64,000 nt of DNA, from the NCBI RefSeq assembly GCF_018131015.1, contig NZ_JAFCJJ010000009.1:1-64000 (forward strand). Reading direction: 5' to 3'. Under the pieces are notes generated by a model. The model was not told the origin of the DNA, ran no database searches, and was given only the letters and a program-made list of their open reading frames with translations. This DNA comes from Bradyrhizobium diazoefficiens (GTDB taxonomy: Bacteria; Pseudomonadota; Alphaproteobacteria; Rhizobiales; Xanthobacteraceae). Shown piece by piece: positions 44,298 to 52,547 of the stretch. Position numbers and translations under genes: made by a program. How positions within the stretch are numbered: the stretch's first letter is position 1; the number at the start of each line of letters is the position of its first letter.

Positions 44298-44462
44298 CGT
44301 TGTAGACGTCTATGTTTACGCCATCGGTTATCTTTCTGATGATTGCAAATACCATGGCCGCATGTGGGGCCGTATTCGCAGTGTGGCAGATTTCGTCGCT
44401 TGAGGTCGGTCGACAGGAACAAGCGATACAAACCAAGGAGTACAAGTCCTAGCCCGCCGCCC

Positions 44463-45053
44463 TCAATAAGGCGGCGCCTTGCGCGCCCGCTGCGCCTTCG
44501 CTGCCTCGATCCACCATCCGAGGTCGTCGGCGAAGCGCGGAAACGAGCGCTCCAGCGCCTTGCCGCCCTCGCCGATCGGCTCGCCCTCGGCCGACAGCGT
44601 CTGCGCGATCGGGCCGACGCCGATCGTGCTCGACACCACCACCATGCCCATTTCCGACAGCGTGCCGTGCCAGGCGGTCGCGGCGCGCGCACCGGAGAAG
44701 CGGCCCGCCGAATAGCTCACGACCGCGGCCGGCCGCCAGAACCACTCTTCCAGGAAATGGTCGGTGAGGTTCTTCAGCCCGGGCTGGATGCCCCAATTGT
44801 ACTCGCCGGTGACGAACACAAAACCGTCGGCGCCACGGATCTGCCCGGCGAGGGTCTCGAGCGCCTCGGGCGCCGAACCTTGCGGATGTTCCTTGTACAT
44901 GCGGTCGAGCATCGGCAGGCCGATCGCCTTGGCGTCGATCAGGACGGCATCCTCGCCGCGGGCGCGCAGCCGGTTGATGACGAAATTCGCAAGGCGGATG
45001 CCCATGCGGTCGGAACGGTACGAGCCGTAGAGGACGAGGATGCGGTTGCTCAT
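44463..45053 (-). CDS. NAD(P)H-dependent FMN reductase
   Basis: A 196-residue flavodoxin-like reductase. The FMN-binding loop is LVLYGSYRSDRMGIRLANFV at the N-terminus, with FVFVTGEYNWGIQPGLKNLTDHF as the second FMN contact. It reduces flavins, quinones or azo compounds with NAD(P)H. It lies 37 bases downstream of the AraC gene on the same strand, so that regulator may control it. Confidence 0.92.
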   Translation of the reverse strand: MSNRILVLYGSYRSDRMGIRLANFVINRLRARGEDAVLIDAKAIGLPMLDRMYKEHPQGSAPEALETLAGQIRGADGFVFVTGEYNWGIQPGLKNLTDHFLEEWFWRPAAVVSYSAGRFSGARAATAWHGTLSEMGMVVVSSTIGVGPIAQTLSAEGEPIGEGGKALERSFPRFADDLGWWIEAAKAQRARKAPPY

Positions 45054-45090
45054 GGCGCGATGCTAGCACGAAACCGGGCCTTTGGCAGAA

Positions 45091-46038
45091 CTAGCGCCGG
45101 CGTCCGCGCTCCAGCGTCTCCGACGGCGTCTCGCCGAACTGGTCGCGGTAGCTCCCGGAGAAATCGCTGAGATGCCAGAAGCCGAAGGCGAGCGCCACGG
45201 CCTTGACGCTGTCGGCACCGGCGAGCAGCCGCTGGCGCACCAGCCAGAGACGGCGCAGGCGCAGATAACGGTGGAGACTCATGCCGCGGTAGCGCCGGAT
45301 CACGTCATGCAGGGTGCGGACCGAGAGGCCGAGCCGGCGCGCCACCTCCTCGCTGTAGATCGGCTGGGCGAGATCGTCCGACAGCAGCGCGCGGATCTGC
45401 TGGAATATCCTGAAGTTGCGCTCGTCATTGGGCCACAGCGTCCAGCGTGCCGGACGGATGTCGGCGATGGCCGCATCGACCGCAGAGAGCAGGGATTCCT
45501 TCATCGCGGCCGCCTGCATCGGCACCTCGGCGGGATCGATCGGTTCGGATGCGGCCGCCATCACCGCCGTGACCGTCTGCCGCAACCGCTGCAGCGCCGC
45601 AGTGCTGGTCTCGAAAATCTTGAAATGCGAGCGCGCGTCCGGCCAGCCGCGGTCTTTCACCTGCGGCCGAAAGACGATCGAGCCGATCACGCGCGCCACC
45701 TCCTCGATGGTGTTGTAGGCGGCCCCGCCCTCGCCGATGACGACGACTGCACGATCGCGCTGCGCGCCGTTGAAGCGGATGGGCACCTCGAGATCGTCCA
45801 TCGCAAAGCCGATCCCGGTGCAATCGGAGGCGAGCTGGGCATCGACGATGCGCGGAAACGTGCGCGTGACGTGCACATCGCAGCCGGGCAGACGCAGGAT
45901 AGCCTGCTCGGCGGCGATCCTCCGCACCAAGGGCGTAAACGCGTAGTCCAGGCCGCGGATCGAACTGCGAAACTCATCGACATCCGCGAAACGAAATATC
46001 TTCGGCGCCAGCGCGGACGCCTCATTACTGCTGGTCAT
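45091..46038 (-). CDS. AraC family transcriptional regulator
   Basis: A 315-residue regulator starting MTSSNEASAL. The N-terminal 190 residues are an AraC-type sensor with a RVIGSIVFRP-like central part. The C-terminal 110 residues hold both helix-turn-helix units (SEEVARRLGLSVRTLHDVIRRYRGMSLHRYLRLRRL and VKAVALAFGFWHLSDFSGSYRDQFGETPSETL). The layout is that of the AraC/EutR or FeaR-like group. It precedes the FMN reductase gene. Confidence 0.9.
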   Translation of the reverse strand: MTSSNEASALAPKIFRFADVDEFRSSIRGLDYAFTPLVRRIAAEQAILRLPGCDVHVTRTFPRIVDAQLASDCTGIGFAMDDLEVPIRFNGAQRDRAVVVIGEGGAAYNTIEEVARVIGSIVFRPQVKDRGWPDARSHFKIFETSTAALQRLRQTVTAVMAAASEPIDPAEVPMQAAAMKESLLSAVDAAIADIRPARWTLWPNDERNFRIFQQIRALLSDDLAQPIYSEEVARRLGLSVRTLHDVIRRYRGMSLHRYLRLRRLWLVRQRLLAGADSVKAVALAFGFWHLSDFSGSYRDQFGETPSETLERGRRR

Positions 46039-46339
46039 GGCAAAATGGAAAGATGCGTCGCGAAAAACCGCGCGCCCGGCGAAGATACCGGCCCGTCCCC
46101 TATTCCGGATTCCCATCAAATCGAAAGAATCAACCCAACCTCTCGAAGCCAGTTGAAGAGCGCGCAATTCAAAACACAACCAGAACGATCATTCCCTGCC
46201 AAATTTCGATAACGTTTTCGACGCGGAGTGCGGTGCATCAATACCCGGATCGGCCGGCTGCAAAATCCAAAATTAACACCTCTGGGGCGCAATCAGACCC
46301 GGATATTGCTCGTTATATTTTTTCAAATTCAGGCCTGCC
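46039..46339. other. Divergent intergenic region without a gene
   Basis: About 300 bases between the araC-type gene and the DUF2336 gene. It contains an AT-rich patch (about 46120-46320) that should hold both promoters. No hairpin, repeat or RNA gene is evident. Confidence 0.5.
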
Positions 46340-47359
46340 ATGCCGGCACATTCGCCTGCCGATGTTCTCGTCGAACTGGAGGAAGCGGTCGCTGCCTGCC
46401 CGCCGGAGCGGTGCGGCCGCGTTCTCGCCGGTCTCGTCAACCTGCTTGCGACCAGCCATGGCCGGTCGCAGCCGCTGCTCGCCGACATGGTCGATGGCGT
46501 GCTGCTGCATTTGACCGGGCGGGTCACCCCGGCCGTGCTCGTCCAGCTTGGCCAAAGGCTCGCCATGCTCGATGTTGCGCCGCACGGCACGCTGCGCCGC
46601 CTCGCTTCGCACGAAAGTCCCGAGGTCGCCTTTGCTGTCCTTTTGAAGTCCCAGGCCCTGTCCGCGGCCGACCTCGAAGCGGTCGCGAATTCGTGCGGCG
46701 AACGGCACCGGCTTGCGATCGCGGCCCGGCCTACGGTCGAGGCGGCGGTCGCCGAGGCGCTGGTCAAGAGCGGCAGCCGCGCGGTCGTGCTCGCCCTGAT
46801 CGGAAACGCGGGCGCACAATTCTCCGATGCGGCCTATGCCGCGCTCGTCGAGATGGGCGCGGCGGACGACGAGCTCGCCAAGGCGCTTGCGCTGAGGCCC
46901 GACACGCCGGACCTCGTGGTGCGCCGGCTGCTCTCGCCTGCGCGCGGCCAGACCGTTGCGCCCCCTGCGAAGGCGCCCTGCGCGACGGCCTACGCCGACG
47001 CAAGGCCGGAGATCGTCGCGCTCAACCGCGTCGGCAAGCTCAACGACTCCACGGTAAACCGCTTCGCGATCCGCGGCGAGACCGCCAATCTGTTCGCCGC
47101 GCTGTCCGTGCTGTCGGGCGCCCCGACCAAAATCATCGAGCATGTCATGGCCGACGAGGACTGCGAGGGCCTTGTCATGGCCTGCCGCGCCTCGCGCCTG
47201 AACTGGCCGACCACGCTCGCGATCCTGAGCAATCGCGGCGGCCTGCGCCTCTCCTTTGCCGAGCGCCAGCGCGCGCAACAGATCTATGAAACGCATCTCT
47301 TGTCGACCAGCCAATGGCAGGTTCGCTGGGGCGACATCGCAGCAAAGCTGGAAGGATGA
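46340..47359 (+). CDS. DUF2336 domain protein
   Basis: A 339-residue protein made of HEAT-like helical repeats, matching the DUF2336 family of alphaproteobacteria (LLATSHGRSQPLLADMVDGVLLHL; RRLASHESPEVAFAVLL; VVRRLLSP; MACRASRLNWPTTLAILSNRGG). It is soluble. Three bases separate it from the PilZ gene and then an HD-GYP gene follows, so a role in cyclic-di-GMP-linked signalling is likely but inferred. Confidence 0.82.
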   Translation: MPAHSPADVLVELEEAVAACPPERCGRVLAGLVNLLATSHGRSQPLLADMVDGVLLHLTGRVTPAVLVQLGQRLAMLDVAPHGTLRRLASHESPEVAFAVLLKSQALSAADLEAVANSCGERHRLAIAARPTVEAAVAEALVKSGSRAVVLALIGNAGAQFSDAAYAALVEMGAADDELAKALALRPDTPDLVVRRLLSPARGQTVAPPAKAPCATAYADARPEIVALNRVGKLNDSTVNRFAIRGETANLFAALSVLSGAPTKIIEHVMADEDCEGLVMACRASRLNWPTTLAILSNRGGLRLSFAERQRAQQIYETHLLSTSQWQVRWGDIAAKLEG

Positions 47360-47362
47360 CCG

Positions 47363-47689
47363 ATGGACTTCGATAGTCGCAGGGCCAGTCGCGTGCGGAT
47401 GGACCACAGACAGTCCGTCAATCTGATGGGCTCGGACGGCACCTGGCGGCGCAGATGCGTCCTGCTCGACGTGTCGAACACCGGCGCCAGGATCGAGGTC
47501 GAAGGCACGCTCGACGTGCTGCAGGCCAAGGAGTTCTTCATGCTGCTGTCGTCGACCGGGCTCGCCTATCGGCGCTGCGAGCTGGTCTGGATCGACGGCA
47601 CCACGGCCGGCGTGCACTTCGTGGCGGCCGGCGGCAAGCCCAAGCCGGCCGGCAAGAAGACCGGGCAAACATCCGCGCAACGCAGATAG
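47363..47689 (+). CDS. PilZ domain protein
   Basis: A 108-residue single-domain PilZ protein. RRASRVRMDHRQSVNL holds the Arg-rich cyclic-di-GMP contact and LLDVSNTGARIEVEG the D-x-S-x-x-G part of the motif, so binding looks possible. The C-terminus is Lys/Gly/Pro rich. It sits between the DUF2336 and HD-GYP genes with minimal gaps, suggesting an operon. Confidence 0.87.
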   Translation: MDFDSRRASRVRMDHRQSVNLMGSDGTWRRRCVLLDVSNTGARIEVEGTLDVLQAKEFFMLLSSTGLAYRRCELVWIDGTTAGVHFVAAGGKPKPAGKKTGQTSAQRR

Positions 47690-47712
47690 GCAGCAATCTC
47701 ACAGGGCCGACC

Positions 47713-48828
47713 GTGCAGCGAAACATGCCCAGCTCCGCCAATGGTGCTGCCGGTACACCGGCGCAGGAAGCGGCACGCTTGTGCGTGCATGCGCTCGCCG
47801 ACAGCTCCGACAAATTGTCCGGCATCTGCGCGATCCTCGACCACAGGTTTGCGGTGGCGGGCGAGCGGCTGGACGCGCCGACCCGGCTGACGCAGGTGCC
47901 CTTCGCCGCGGTGATCCGCGCCGATCTGCGCGACGTCGGCAACATCGCGGCGATCAAGCTGCGGGCGGCCCGGCTGGCGAAGGCCACCAAGCGCATCTTC
48001 CTGCTCGAGCACGCCTCCCATGTCGGCATCTCGCAGGCCTACGCGCTCGGCGCGACGCTCGTCCTGCCCGGGCCGGTCGACCGGATCAGGCTGCTGGCCG
48101 CGTTGACTGACCCGGCGGAACCCGCGCCCACCGCTTCAGGCGACATGCCACAGCCGGACACCGCCGTCGAAACCGCGGCGACCGCCATTGCATCGATGTT
48201 CACTGCCGTCACGCACGGTGCGCCGCTCGAGGTCGACGGCACCAAGGAGGCCGGCCGCAAGATCGCCGATCGCATCCGCGAGCATGGCCTGTCCGAATGG
48301 CTCAACACGGTGCGGCGCCATCACGAGGGAACCTATCAGCACTGCCTGCTGGTGACGGGCGTCGCGATCGACTTCGGCTTGAGCCTCGGCGTCGGACGAA
48401 ACGATCTGGAGCGGCTGTACACGGCCGCCATGTTCCATGACATCGGCAAGGCCAGCATCCCGCTCGCGATCCTGGACAAGCCCGGCCGGCTCGATGCCCG
48501 GGAACGCGCCATGATCGAGACTCACCCGGGAGCGGGCTACGAATTCCTGAAGGGGCATGACAGGATCTCGCCCGAGATCCTCGACGCCGTGCGCCATCAC
48601 CACGAATATCTCGACGGCAGCGGCTATCCGGATGGGCTCTGCGGCGAGAGCATCAGCGACATCGTGCGCATCCTCACCGTCTCGGACATCTTTGCTGCCC
48701 TGATCGAGCATCGGCACTACAAGCCGACGATGCCGCGCGCGGACGCCTACGACATTCTCCGCGGCATGACCGGAAAGCTGGAGAACGCGCTCGTGGCGTC
48801 GTTCAAGCCCGTTGCGCTCACGAGGTGA
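47713..48828 (+). CDS. HD-GYP domain phosphodiesterase with degenerate receiver-like N-terminus
   Basis: A 371-residue protein. Residues 30-130 look like a receiver fold without a clear phospho-acceptor Asp (FAAVIRADLRDVGNIAAIKLRAA to GATLVLPGPVDRIRLLAAL). The C-terminal domain has the HD-GYP hallmarks: MFHDIGKASIPLAILDKPGRLDARERAMIETHP, HHHEYLDGSGYPDGL and VSDIFAALIEHRHYKP. It should break down cyclic-di-GMP. GTG 47713 (AGGG before it) is used; ATG 47725 is possible. Confidence 0.9.
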   Translation: MQRNMPSSANGAAGTPAQEAARLCVHALADSSDKLSGICAILDHRFAVAGERLDAPTRLTQVPFAAVIRADLRDVGNIAAIKLRAARLAKATKRIFLLEHASHVGISQAYALGATLVLPGPVDRIRLLAALTDPAEPAPTASGDMPQPDTAVETAATAIASMFTAVTHGAPLEVDGTKEAGRKIADRIREHGLSEWLNTVRRHHEGTYQHCLLVTGVAIDFGLSLGVGRNDLERLYTAAMFHDIGKASIPLAILDKPGRLDARERAMIETHPGAGYEFLKGHDRISPEILDAVRHHHEYLDGSGYPDGLCGESISDIVRILTVSDIFAALIEHRHYKPTMPRADAYDILRGMTGKLENALVASFKPVALTR

Positions 48829-48877
48829 GCGGCCAGACTTGAGTAAACTTGCCTTGCGCCGGCCTCACGACGTCATC

Positions 48878-49081
48878 TCAGTGCGTGGCGCGATATTTGG
48901 CACGACGCGGAATCGAGCGGCAGGCGAGGCCCTCGGCAAGGCGCTTCATGTCCTCGCGTCTGCCGCTGCGGATCAGCCGGCCGAGCTCGTCAGGGGTGAA
49001 AGGAAGAGCGGGATCATCGTCGACGGGATGCCGCAGTCGCGGCCCAAAGAACCATCGAACCAGGCTAGCCAGCCGCCGCAT
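48878..49081 (-). CDS. Small basic hypothetical protein (67 aa)
   Basis: A 67-residue protein from an ATG with GAGGG eight bases before it. N-terminal hydrophobic/basic helix (MRRLASLVRWFFGPRL), then FTPDELGRLIRSGRREDMKRLAEGL and a basic end. Function unknown. It converges on the HD-GYP gene. Confidence 0.55.
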   Translation of the reverse strand: MRRLASLVRWFFGPRLRHPVDDDPALPFTPDELGRLIRSGRREDMKRLAEGLACRSIPRRAKYRATH

Positions 49082-49425
49082 GTCAATTCCCTCGCGCCAG
49101 CAACAAACCCTTCAGTCCGCACATTGTTCCTCCCGCGCAATCTAGATTGCAAGAGGCGACAGCGAGTCGAACCCAAAAATTTCCGCGAAGGGAATATTCT
49201 ACCTGACGCGAGCCGCGCGACGTCTCAATCGGCGAAACCAACGAACCGCACGAACTCGGCGTTGTGCTCGCGATCGGAGCGAACCGCGTTCGCGGCAAAG
49301 CTCTCGTCGTCGCGCCGAACAGCTTCTTCGCGATGTCGACCTGTCGCGTGTGATGCACGGCGCTCGTCCGGCCGCGCGAGTCCGCGTCACCAGTTGCCGA
49401 TGCGGCGCGCGAAATCTATGCTACA
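49082..49425. other. Non-coding spacer before the palindromic repeat
   Basis: No credible gene: the reading frames here are Arg/Ser-rich and lack ribosome sites. The stretch probably carries the promoter of the small minus-strand gene at its left edge. The dispersed palindrome begins at its right end. Confidence 0.45.
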
Positions 49426-49470
49426 GCATGATCCGGAAAAGTGTGCAGCGGTTTTCCGAAGAGATCACGC
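49426..49470. repeat. Dispersed palindromic element (GCATGATCCGGAAAA family)
   Basis: GCATGATCCGGAAAA (49426-49440) faces TTTTCCGAAGAGATCACGC (49452-49470). CGGAAAA/TTTTCCG pair exactly and GCATGATC/GATCACGC with one mismatch. From general knowledge this element is repeated across Bradyrhizobium genomes between genes. No second copy is seen in this window. Confidence 0.6.
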
Positions 49471-49515
49471 TCAAACGAGACTCAAGCAAGACCAAGAACC
49501 GTGAGGACCCCGACA

Positions 49516-50478
49516 ATGCCTGCACCGCTCGATCCCGTCATCGCCCAGATCATTCCGCTGCTGCCGCTGCGCGATCCCGCCGTCATGACGCCACAGAGCG
49601 CCCGCGATTCCTTACGCGCATTGGCTGCATCGCGCGCGGCGGTGCCGCCCCCGCCGGTCGACAGCGTCGCGGACATCGAGGTGCAGGGCGGCGCCGGGCC
49701 GCTCGCTGCCCGCGTCTACCGGGTCGGCGCCACGCCGGCGCCGACCGTGGTGTTCTTTCACGGCGGCGGCTGGGTGGCGGGCGATCTCGAAACCCACGAC
49801 CGGCAGGCGCGCAACCTCGCGATCGAGACCGGGGCGGTCGTCGTGTCCGTCGACTACCGGCGGCCGCCGGAAGCGCGCTTTCCGGCTGCATTCGAGGATG
49901 CCTTTGCCGCCGTGCGCGACGTCGTCAGCCGCCTCGCGGAATTCGGCGGCGACGCAACACGCCTCGGCCTTGCCGGCGACAGCGCCGGCGGCAACCTCGC
50001 AGCCACAACCGCGATCGCCTGCCGCGATGCCGGTATCAAGCTCGCCGGTCAATTTCTGGTCTATCCCGTGACCGACGCCGTCGGCCTCTATGCCGATGCG
50101 CAGGAGAACGCGCGCTTTCCCTCGCGCTCCGAAAACGCCGAGGGATATTTCCTGTCGCGCGCGGTGATGCAGTGGTTCTGCGGCCATTATTTCGCCGATC
50201 CCGGCCACGCCGCGGACTGGCGCGTCTCGCCGCTGCGGGCCGCCTCGCTGGCGGGCGTCGCACCAGCGATCGTGACCACCGCCTGGTTCGATCCCCTGCG
50301 CGACGAGGGCGCAGCCTATGCGCGCGCGCTGGAGGCGGCGGGCGTGCGCGTCAAACATCACGAGGGCCCCGGCCTGATCCACGGCTATTTCGGCCTCGGT
50401 GAAGCCTCCGAGGTGGCCCGTGCCGAGGCGCAGCGGGCGCGCGCCGATTTCAAGGCTCTGCTCGCCCGGGGGGCGTAG
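49516..50478 (+). CDS. Alpha/beta hydrolase fold-3 esterase (HSL family)
   Basis: A 320-residue esterase. Oxyanion motif VVFFHGGGWVAGD near residue 80, nucleophile Ser in LAGDSAGGNLAAT near residue 156, catalytic Asp in TAWFDPLRDEG and His in GLIHGYFGL. These place it in the hormone-sensitive lipase family of carboxylesterases. It is probably cytoplasmic (no signal peptide). GAGG precedes the ATG. Confidence 0.92.
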   Translation: MPAPLDPVIAQIIPLLPLRDPAVMTPQSARDSLRALAASRAAVPPPPVDSVADIEVQGGAGPLAARVYRVGATPAPTVVFFHGGGWVAGDLETHDRQARNLAIETGAVVVSVDYRRPPEARFPAAFEDAFAAVRDVVSRLAEFGGDATRLGLAGDSAGGNLAATTAIACRDAGIKLAGQFLVYPVTDAVGLYADAQENARFPSRSENAEGYFLSRAVMQWFCGHYFADPGHAADWRVSPLRAASLAGVAPAIVTTAWFDPLRDEGAAYARALEAAGVRVKHHEGPGLIHGYFGLGEASEVARAEAQRARADFKALLARGA

Positions 50479-50496
50479 GGCCGAGGCTCAACGCTG

Positions 50497-50544
50497 CGCG
50501 CCGGTATGTCCCCGCCCGGCGCGCCTACGCGCCGGTATGTCCCC
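50497..50544. repeat. 17-bp direct repeat at the end of the cupin gene
   Basis: CGCGCCGGTATGTCCCC occurs at 50497-50513 and again at 50528-50544, a 31-base period. The second copy encodes the last residues of the cupin gene; the first lies just past its stop. It suggests a small tandem duplication. Confidence 0.7.
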
Positions 50545-50953
50545 ACGTCTCGTCCCAGTCCTGCCCCGAGGCGTCGACGACGCGGCCGTCGGCCTCGAAG
50601 AACTTGTTGGGCACCTGGAAGATCGCAAGCAGCAAGGCTCCGTCCGGGCACCAGGCGGCATGGCGGCTGCCGGCCTCGCGCCAGATGAACTCGCCGGCCC
50701 TGCAGGCAATGCCCTCGGCCGGCCCTTCCTTGTCGACCAGCGAGCCTTCGAGCACGTAGGTCTGCTCGATATTGACGTGCTCATGGTCGGGCAGCACTGC
50801 ACCGGGCGCAAAGCGCATCAGGGCGGTCATCAGGCCGGTCGAGCGATCGAACAGCAGAGTCTTGGCCTCGCAGCCTGGAAAGCGCGTCTTCTGCCACGTC
50901 ATGGAATCGGGCTGCACCAGATGCGAATGCTGAGCGGCGGTGACGGCATCCAT
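50525..50953 (-). CDS. Cupin domain protein
   Basis: A 142-residue single cupin. The metal-binding histidines are in LPDHEHVNIEQTYVLEGSL and the second motif is RHAAWCPDGALLLAIFQV. It is similar to the ChrR-like cupin fold but without the zinc-binding anti-sigma domain. The reaction or ligand is unknown. It starts at the first Met with an AGGGAGG site. Confidence 0.85.
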   Translation of the reverse strand: MDAVTAAQHSHLVQPDSMTWQKTRFPGCEAKTLLFDRSTGLMTALMRFAPGAVLPDHEHVNIEQTYVLEGSLVDKEGPAEGIACRAGEFIWREAGSRHAAWCPDGALLLAIFQVPNKFFEADGRVVDASGQDWDETWGHTGA

Positions 50954-51134
50954 CGCAATCCTCCCTTGGCCCGCTGAAAGCGGTTTTGACGAGGCTAGCA
51001 GTTTTGCCGGGCCCGGTCAGCGCGCAGCGCAGCAAGGACGAACGCTCCTGGCCCCGAGCGCCGATCCCGCTTGATTGCGCCACGAATCCCGGCTCCAATT
51101 CTTTCGGCCAATCTTTGGTCCAGGGAGGACACTC

Positions 51135-51383
51135 ATGCTGAAACGGATTTTTCTGGCGGCAATCGTCGCCACCTTCGCCGCCGGCTCGGCCTTTGCGGAC
51201 GACACCTGCGAGAGCAAGGCGGTCGGCAAGGACGGCAAGCCGCTGGCGGGTGCCGCCAAGACCTCGTTCATGAAGAAGTGCAAGGAAGACGCCTGCACGC
51301 CCAAGGCCGTCGGCTCCGACGGCAAGCCACTCGCGGGCGCTGCCAAGAACAGCTTTATGAAGAAGTGCGAAGTGAGCGCGTAA
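51135..51383 (+). CDS. PsiF-repeat-like exported protein with internal duplication
   Basis: An 82-residue protein with signal peptide MLKRIFLAAIVATFAAGSAFA and two copies of a 28-residue unit: CESKAVGKDGKPLAGAAKTS and CTPKAVGSDGKPLAGAAKNS, each followed by FMKKC. The C-x2-AVG-DGKPLAGAAK-SFMKKC unit matches the PsiF repeat of phosphate-starvation proteins. Probably periplasmic with one or two disulfides. GGGAGGA precedes the ATG. Confidence 0.82.
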   Translation: MLKRIFLAAIVATFAAGSAFADDTCESKAVGKDGKPLAGAAKTSFMKKCKEDACTPKAVGSDGKPLAGAAKNSFMKKCEVSA

Positions 51384-51403
51384 GGCTGCGATTTCGGGCA
51401 ACT

Positions 51404-51542
51404 CTCGTGCCCCGGACGCAGCGCAGCGCTTCTTCAGCGATGCGCTGCAGAGCCGGGGCCCATGCGACCGTACACGATCGGAGAAATGGGTCCCGGCTCT
51501 GCGGAGCGTCACTTTCGTGCCGCACCGCGTCCGGGACACGAG
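51404..51542. repeat. Long palindromic intergenic element (nested inverted repeats)
   Basis: Outer arms CTCGTGCCCCGGACGC (51404-51419) and GCGTCCGGGACACGAG (51527-51542) enclose inner arms CAGAGCCGGGGCCCAT (51448-51463) and ATGGGTCCCGGCTCTG (51486-51501). The outer arm matches the short repeat at 36958-36993. It fills the gap between convergent genes and can fold into one long hairpin. Confidence 0.8.
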
Positions 51543-51553
51543 ACCTGAGTTTG

Positions 51554-52429
51554 TCACTCCCGCCTGAATCTATAGTCGAACGCCCCGTCGCGTGGCGTGA
51601 TCAGTCCCACCGTCGGCGCCGGAAAATGGATCGGCAGAATCAGCGTGTCCGTGTCGGCGACCTCGGCGAAGAATTTTCGCCGCGAGGCCGCCGACTGTTT
51701 CGGATCCCAGTCGGGCCTCGCCGACCAGTCCGGCTCGCGGCACTGGATCTGGTGATGCATGAGGTCGCCGGCGACCACCGCGCGCTGGCCCTTTGAAAAA
51801 ATGTTGACGCAGCAATGGCAGGGCGAATGGCCCGGCGTTGGCGTCAGCGTGACGGTGTCGTCGAGGGCGTAATCGTCGTCGACCAGCAGCGCCTGCCCCG
51901 CCTCGACGATCGGCAGGCAATTGTCGCGAAACACCGTGCCGGGCGGGTTGCTGCCCTTGGCGTGCTCCGCCTCCCAGGCCGCATACTCGCCCTTGTGGAA
52001 GACGTATTTGGCGTTCGGGAACGTCGGCACCCAGCGGCCGTCGCGCAAGGTCGTGTTCCAGCCGGTGTGGTCGATGTGCAGATGGGTGCAGAACACGTAG
52101 TCGATCTGCTCGAAGCCGATGCCGAGCGCGAACAATTCGTTGCGCCAGCGCTCCTTGCCGGGAAAGTCGAATGGCGGCTTGTGGCCCTTGTCCTCGCCGG
52201 TGCAGGTATCCACCAGGATGGTGTAGCGCGGCGTGCGCACCACGAAGGTCTGGTAGGTGATGACCATCATGCCGCGGGCGACGTCGAACACCTCCGGCTC
52301 CATGGTCGGCAGATGGCGGTTGAACACCGCCGCGTCATAGGCCGGGAAGAAATCCTGCGGCCGCCGCCACGGCCCCTCCCGCTCGATCACCGCATCGATG
52401 GTGATGTCGCCGATCCTGATCTGCCGCAT
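51554..52429 (-). CDS. Metallo-beta-lactamase fold hydrolase
   Basis: A 291-residue MBL-fold protein with the zinc motif CTHLHIDHTGWN, further zinc ligands in TPGHSPCHC, and the Asp/His in GDLMHHQIQ. The early half (YTILVDTCTGEDKGHKP) resembles quorum-quenching lactonases and related hydrolases. Substrate unproven. ATG at 52429 follows a GGGGAGG site. Confidence 0.9.
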   Translation of the reverse strand: MRQIRIGDITIDAVIEREGPWRRPQDFFPAYDAAVFNRHLPTMEPEVFDVARGMMVITYQTFVVRTPRYTILVDTCTGEDKGHKPPFDFPGKERWRNELFALGIGFEQIDYVFCTHLHIDHTGWNTTLRDGRWVPTFPNAKYVFHKGEYAAWEAEHAKGSNPPGTVFRDNCLPIVEAGQALLVDDDYALDDTVTLTPTPGHSPCHCCVNIFSKGQRAVVAGDLMHHQIQCREPDWSARPDWDPKQSAASRRKFFAEVADTDTLILPIHFPAPTVGLITPRDGAFDYRFRRE

Positions 52430-52500
52430 GCGGCCTCCCCTTTTTGGGGCGAGCGTAGCGGGAGGCATCGAGCGGTCAAGACAGCCGGCCGCAAACGACA

Positions 52501-52526
52501 AAGCCCCGGGCGAGCCCGGGGCTTTG
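52501..52526 (-). terminator. Rho-independent terminator of the porin gene
   Basis: Perfect 11-bp stem (AAAGCCCCGGG, loop CGAG) 21 bases beyond the porin stop codon on the minus strand, with a T run from the A-rich arm. Confidence 0.85.
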
Positions 52527-52547
52527 AAGCAGGTCTTGAATATCCGA

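Noticed and set aside
49082..49425. Short Arg-rich frames in the spacer before the esterase
   Set aside because: No ribosome sites, low-complexity composition and no membrane or fold pattern.
4744..51483. 16-base identity CCGTACACGATCGGAG at 4744-4759 and 51468-51483
   Set aside because: About one such shared 16-mer is expected by chance in 64 kb on both strands, and the flanks do not match.
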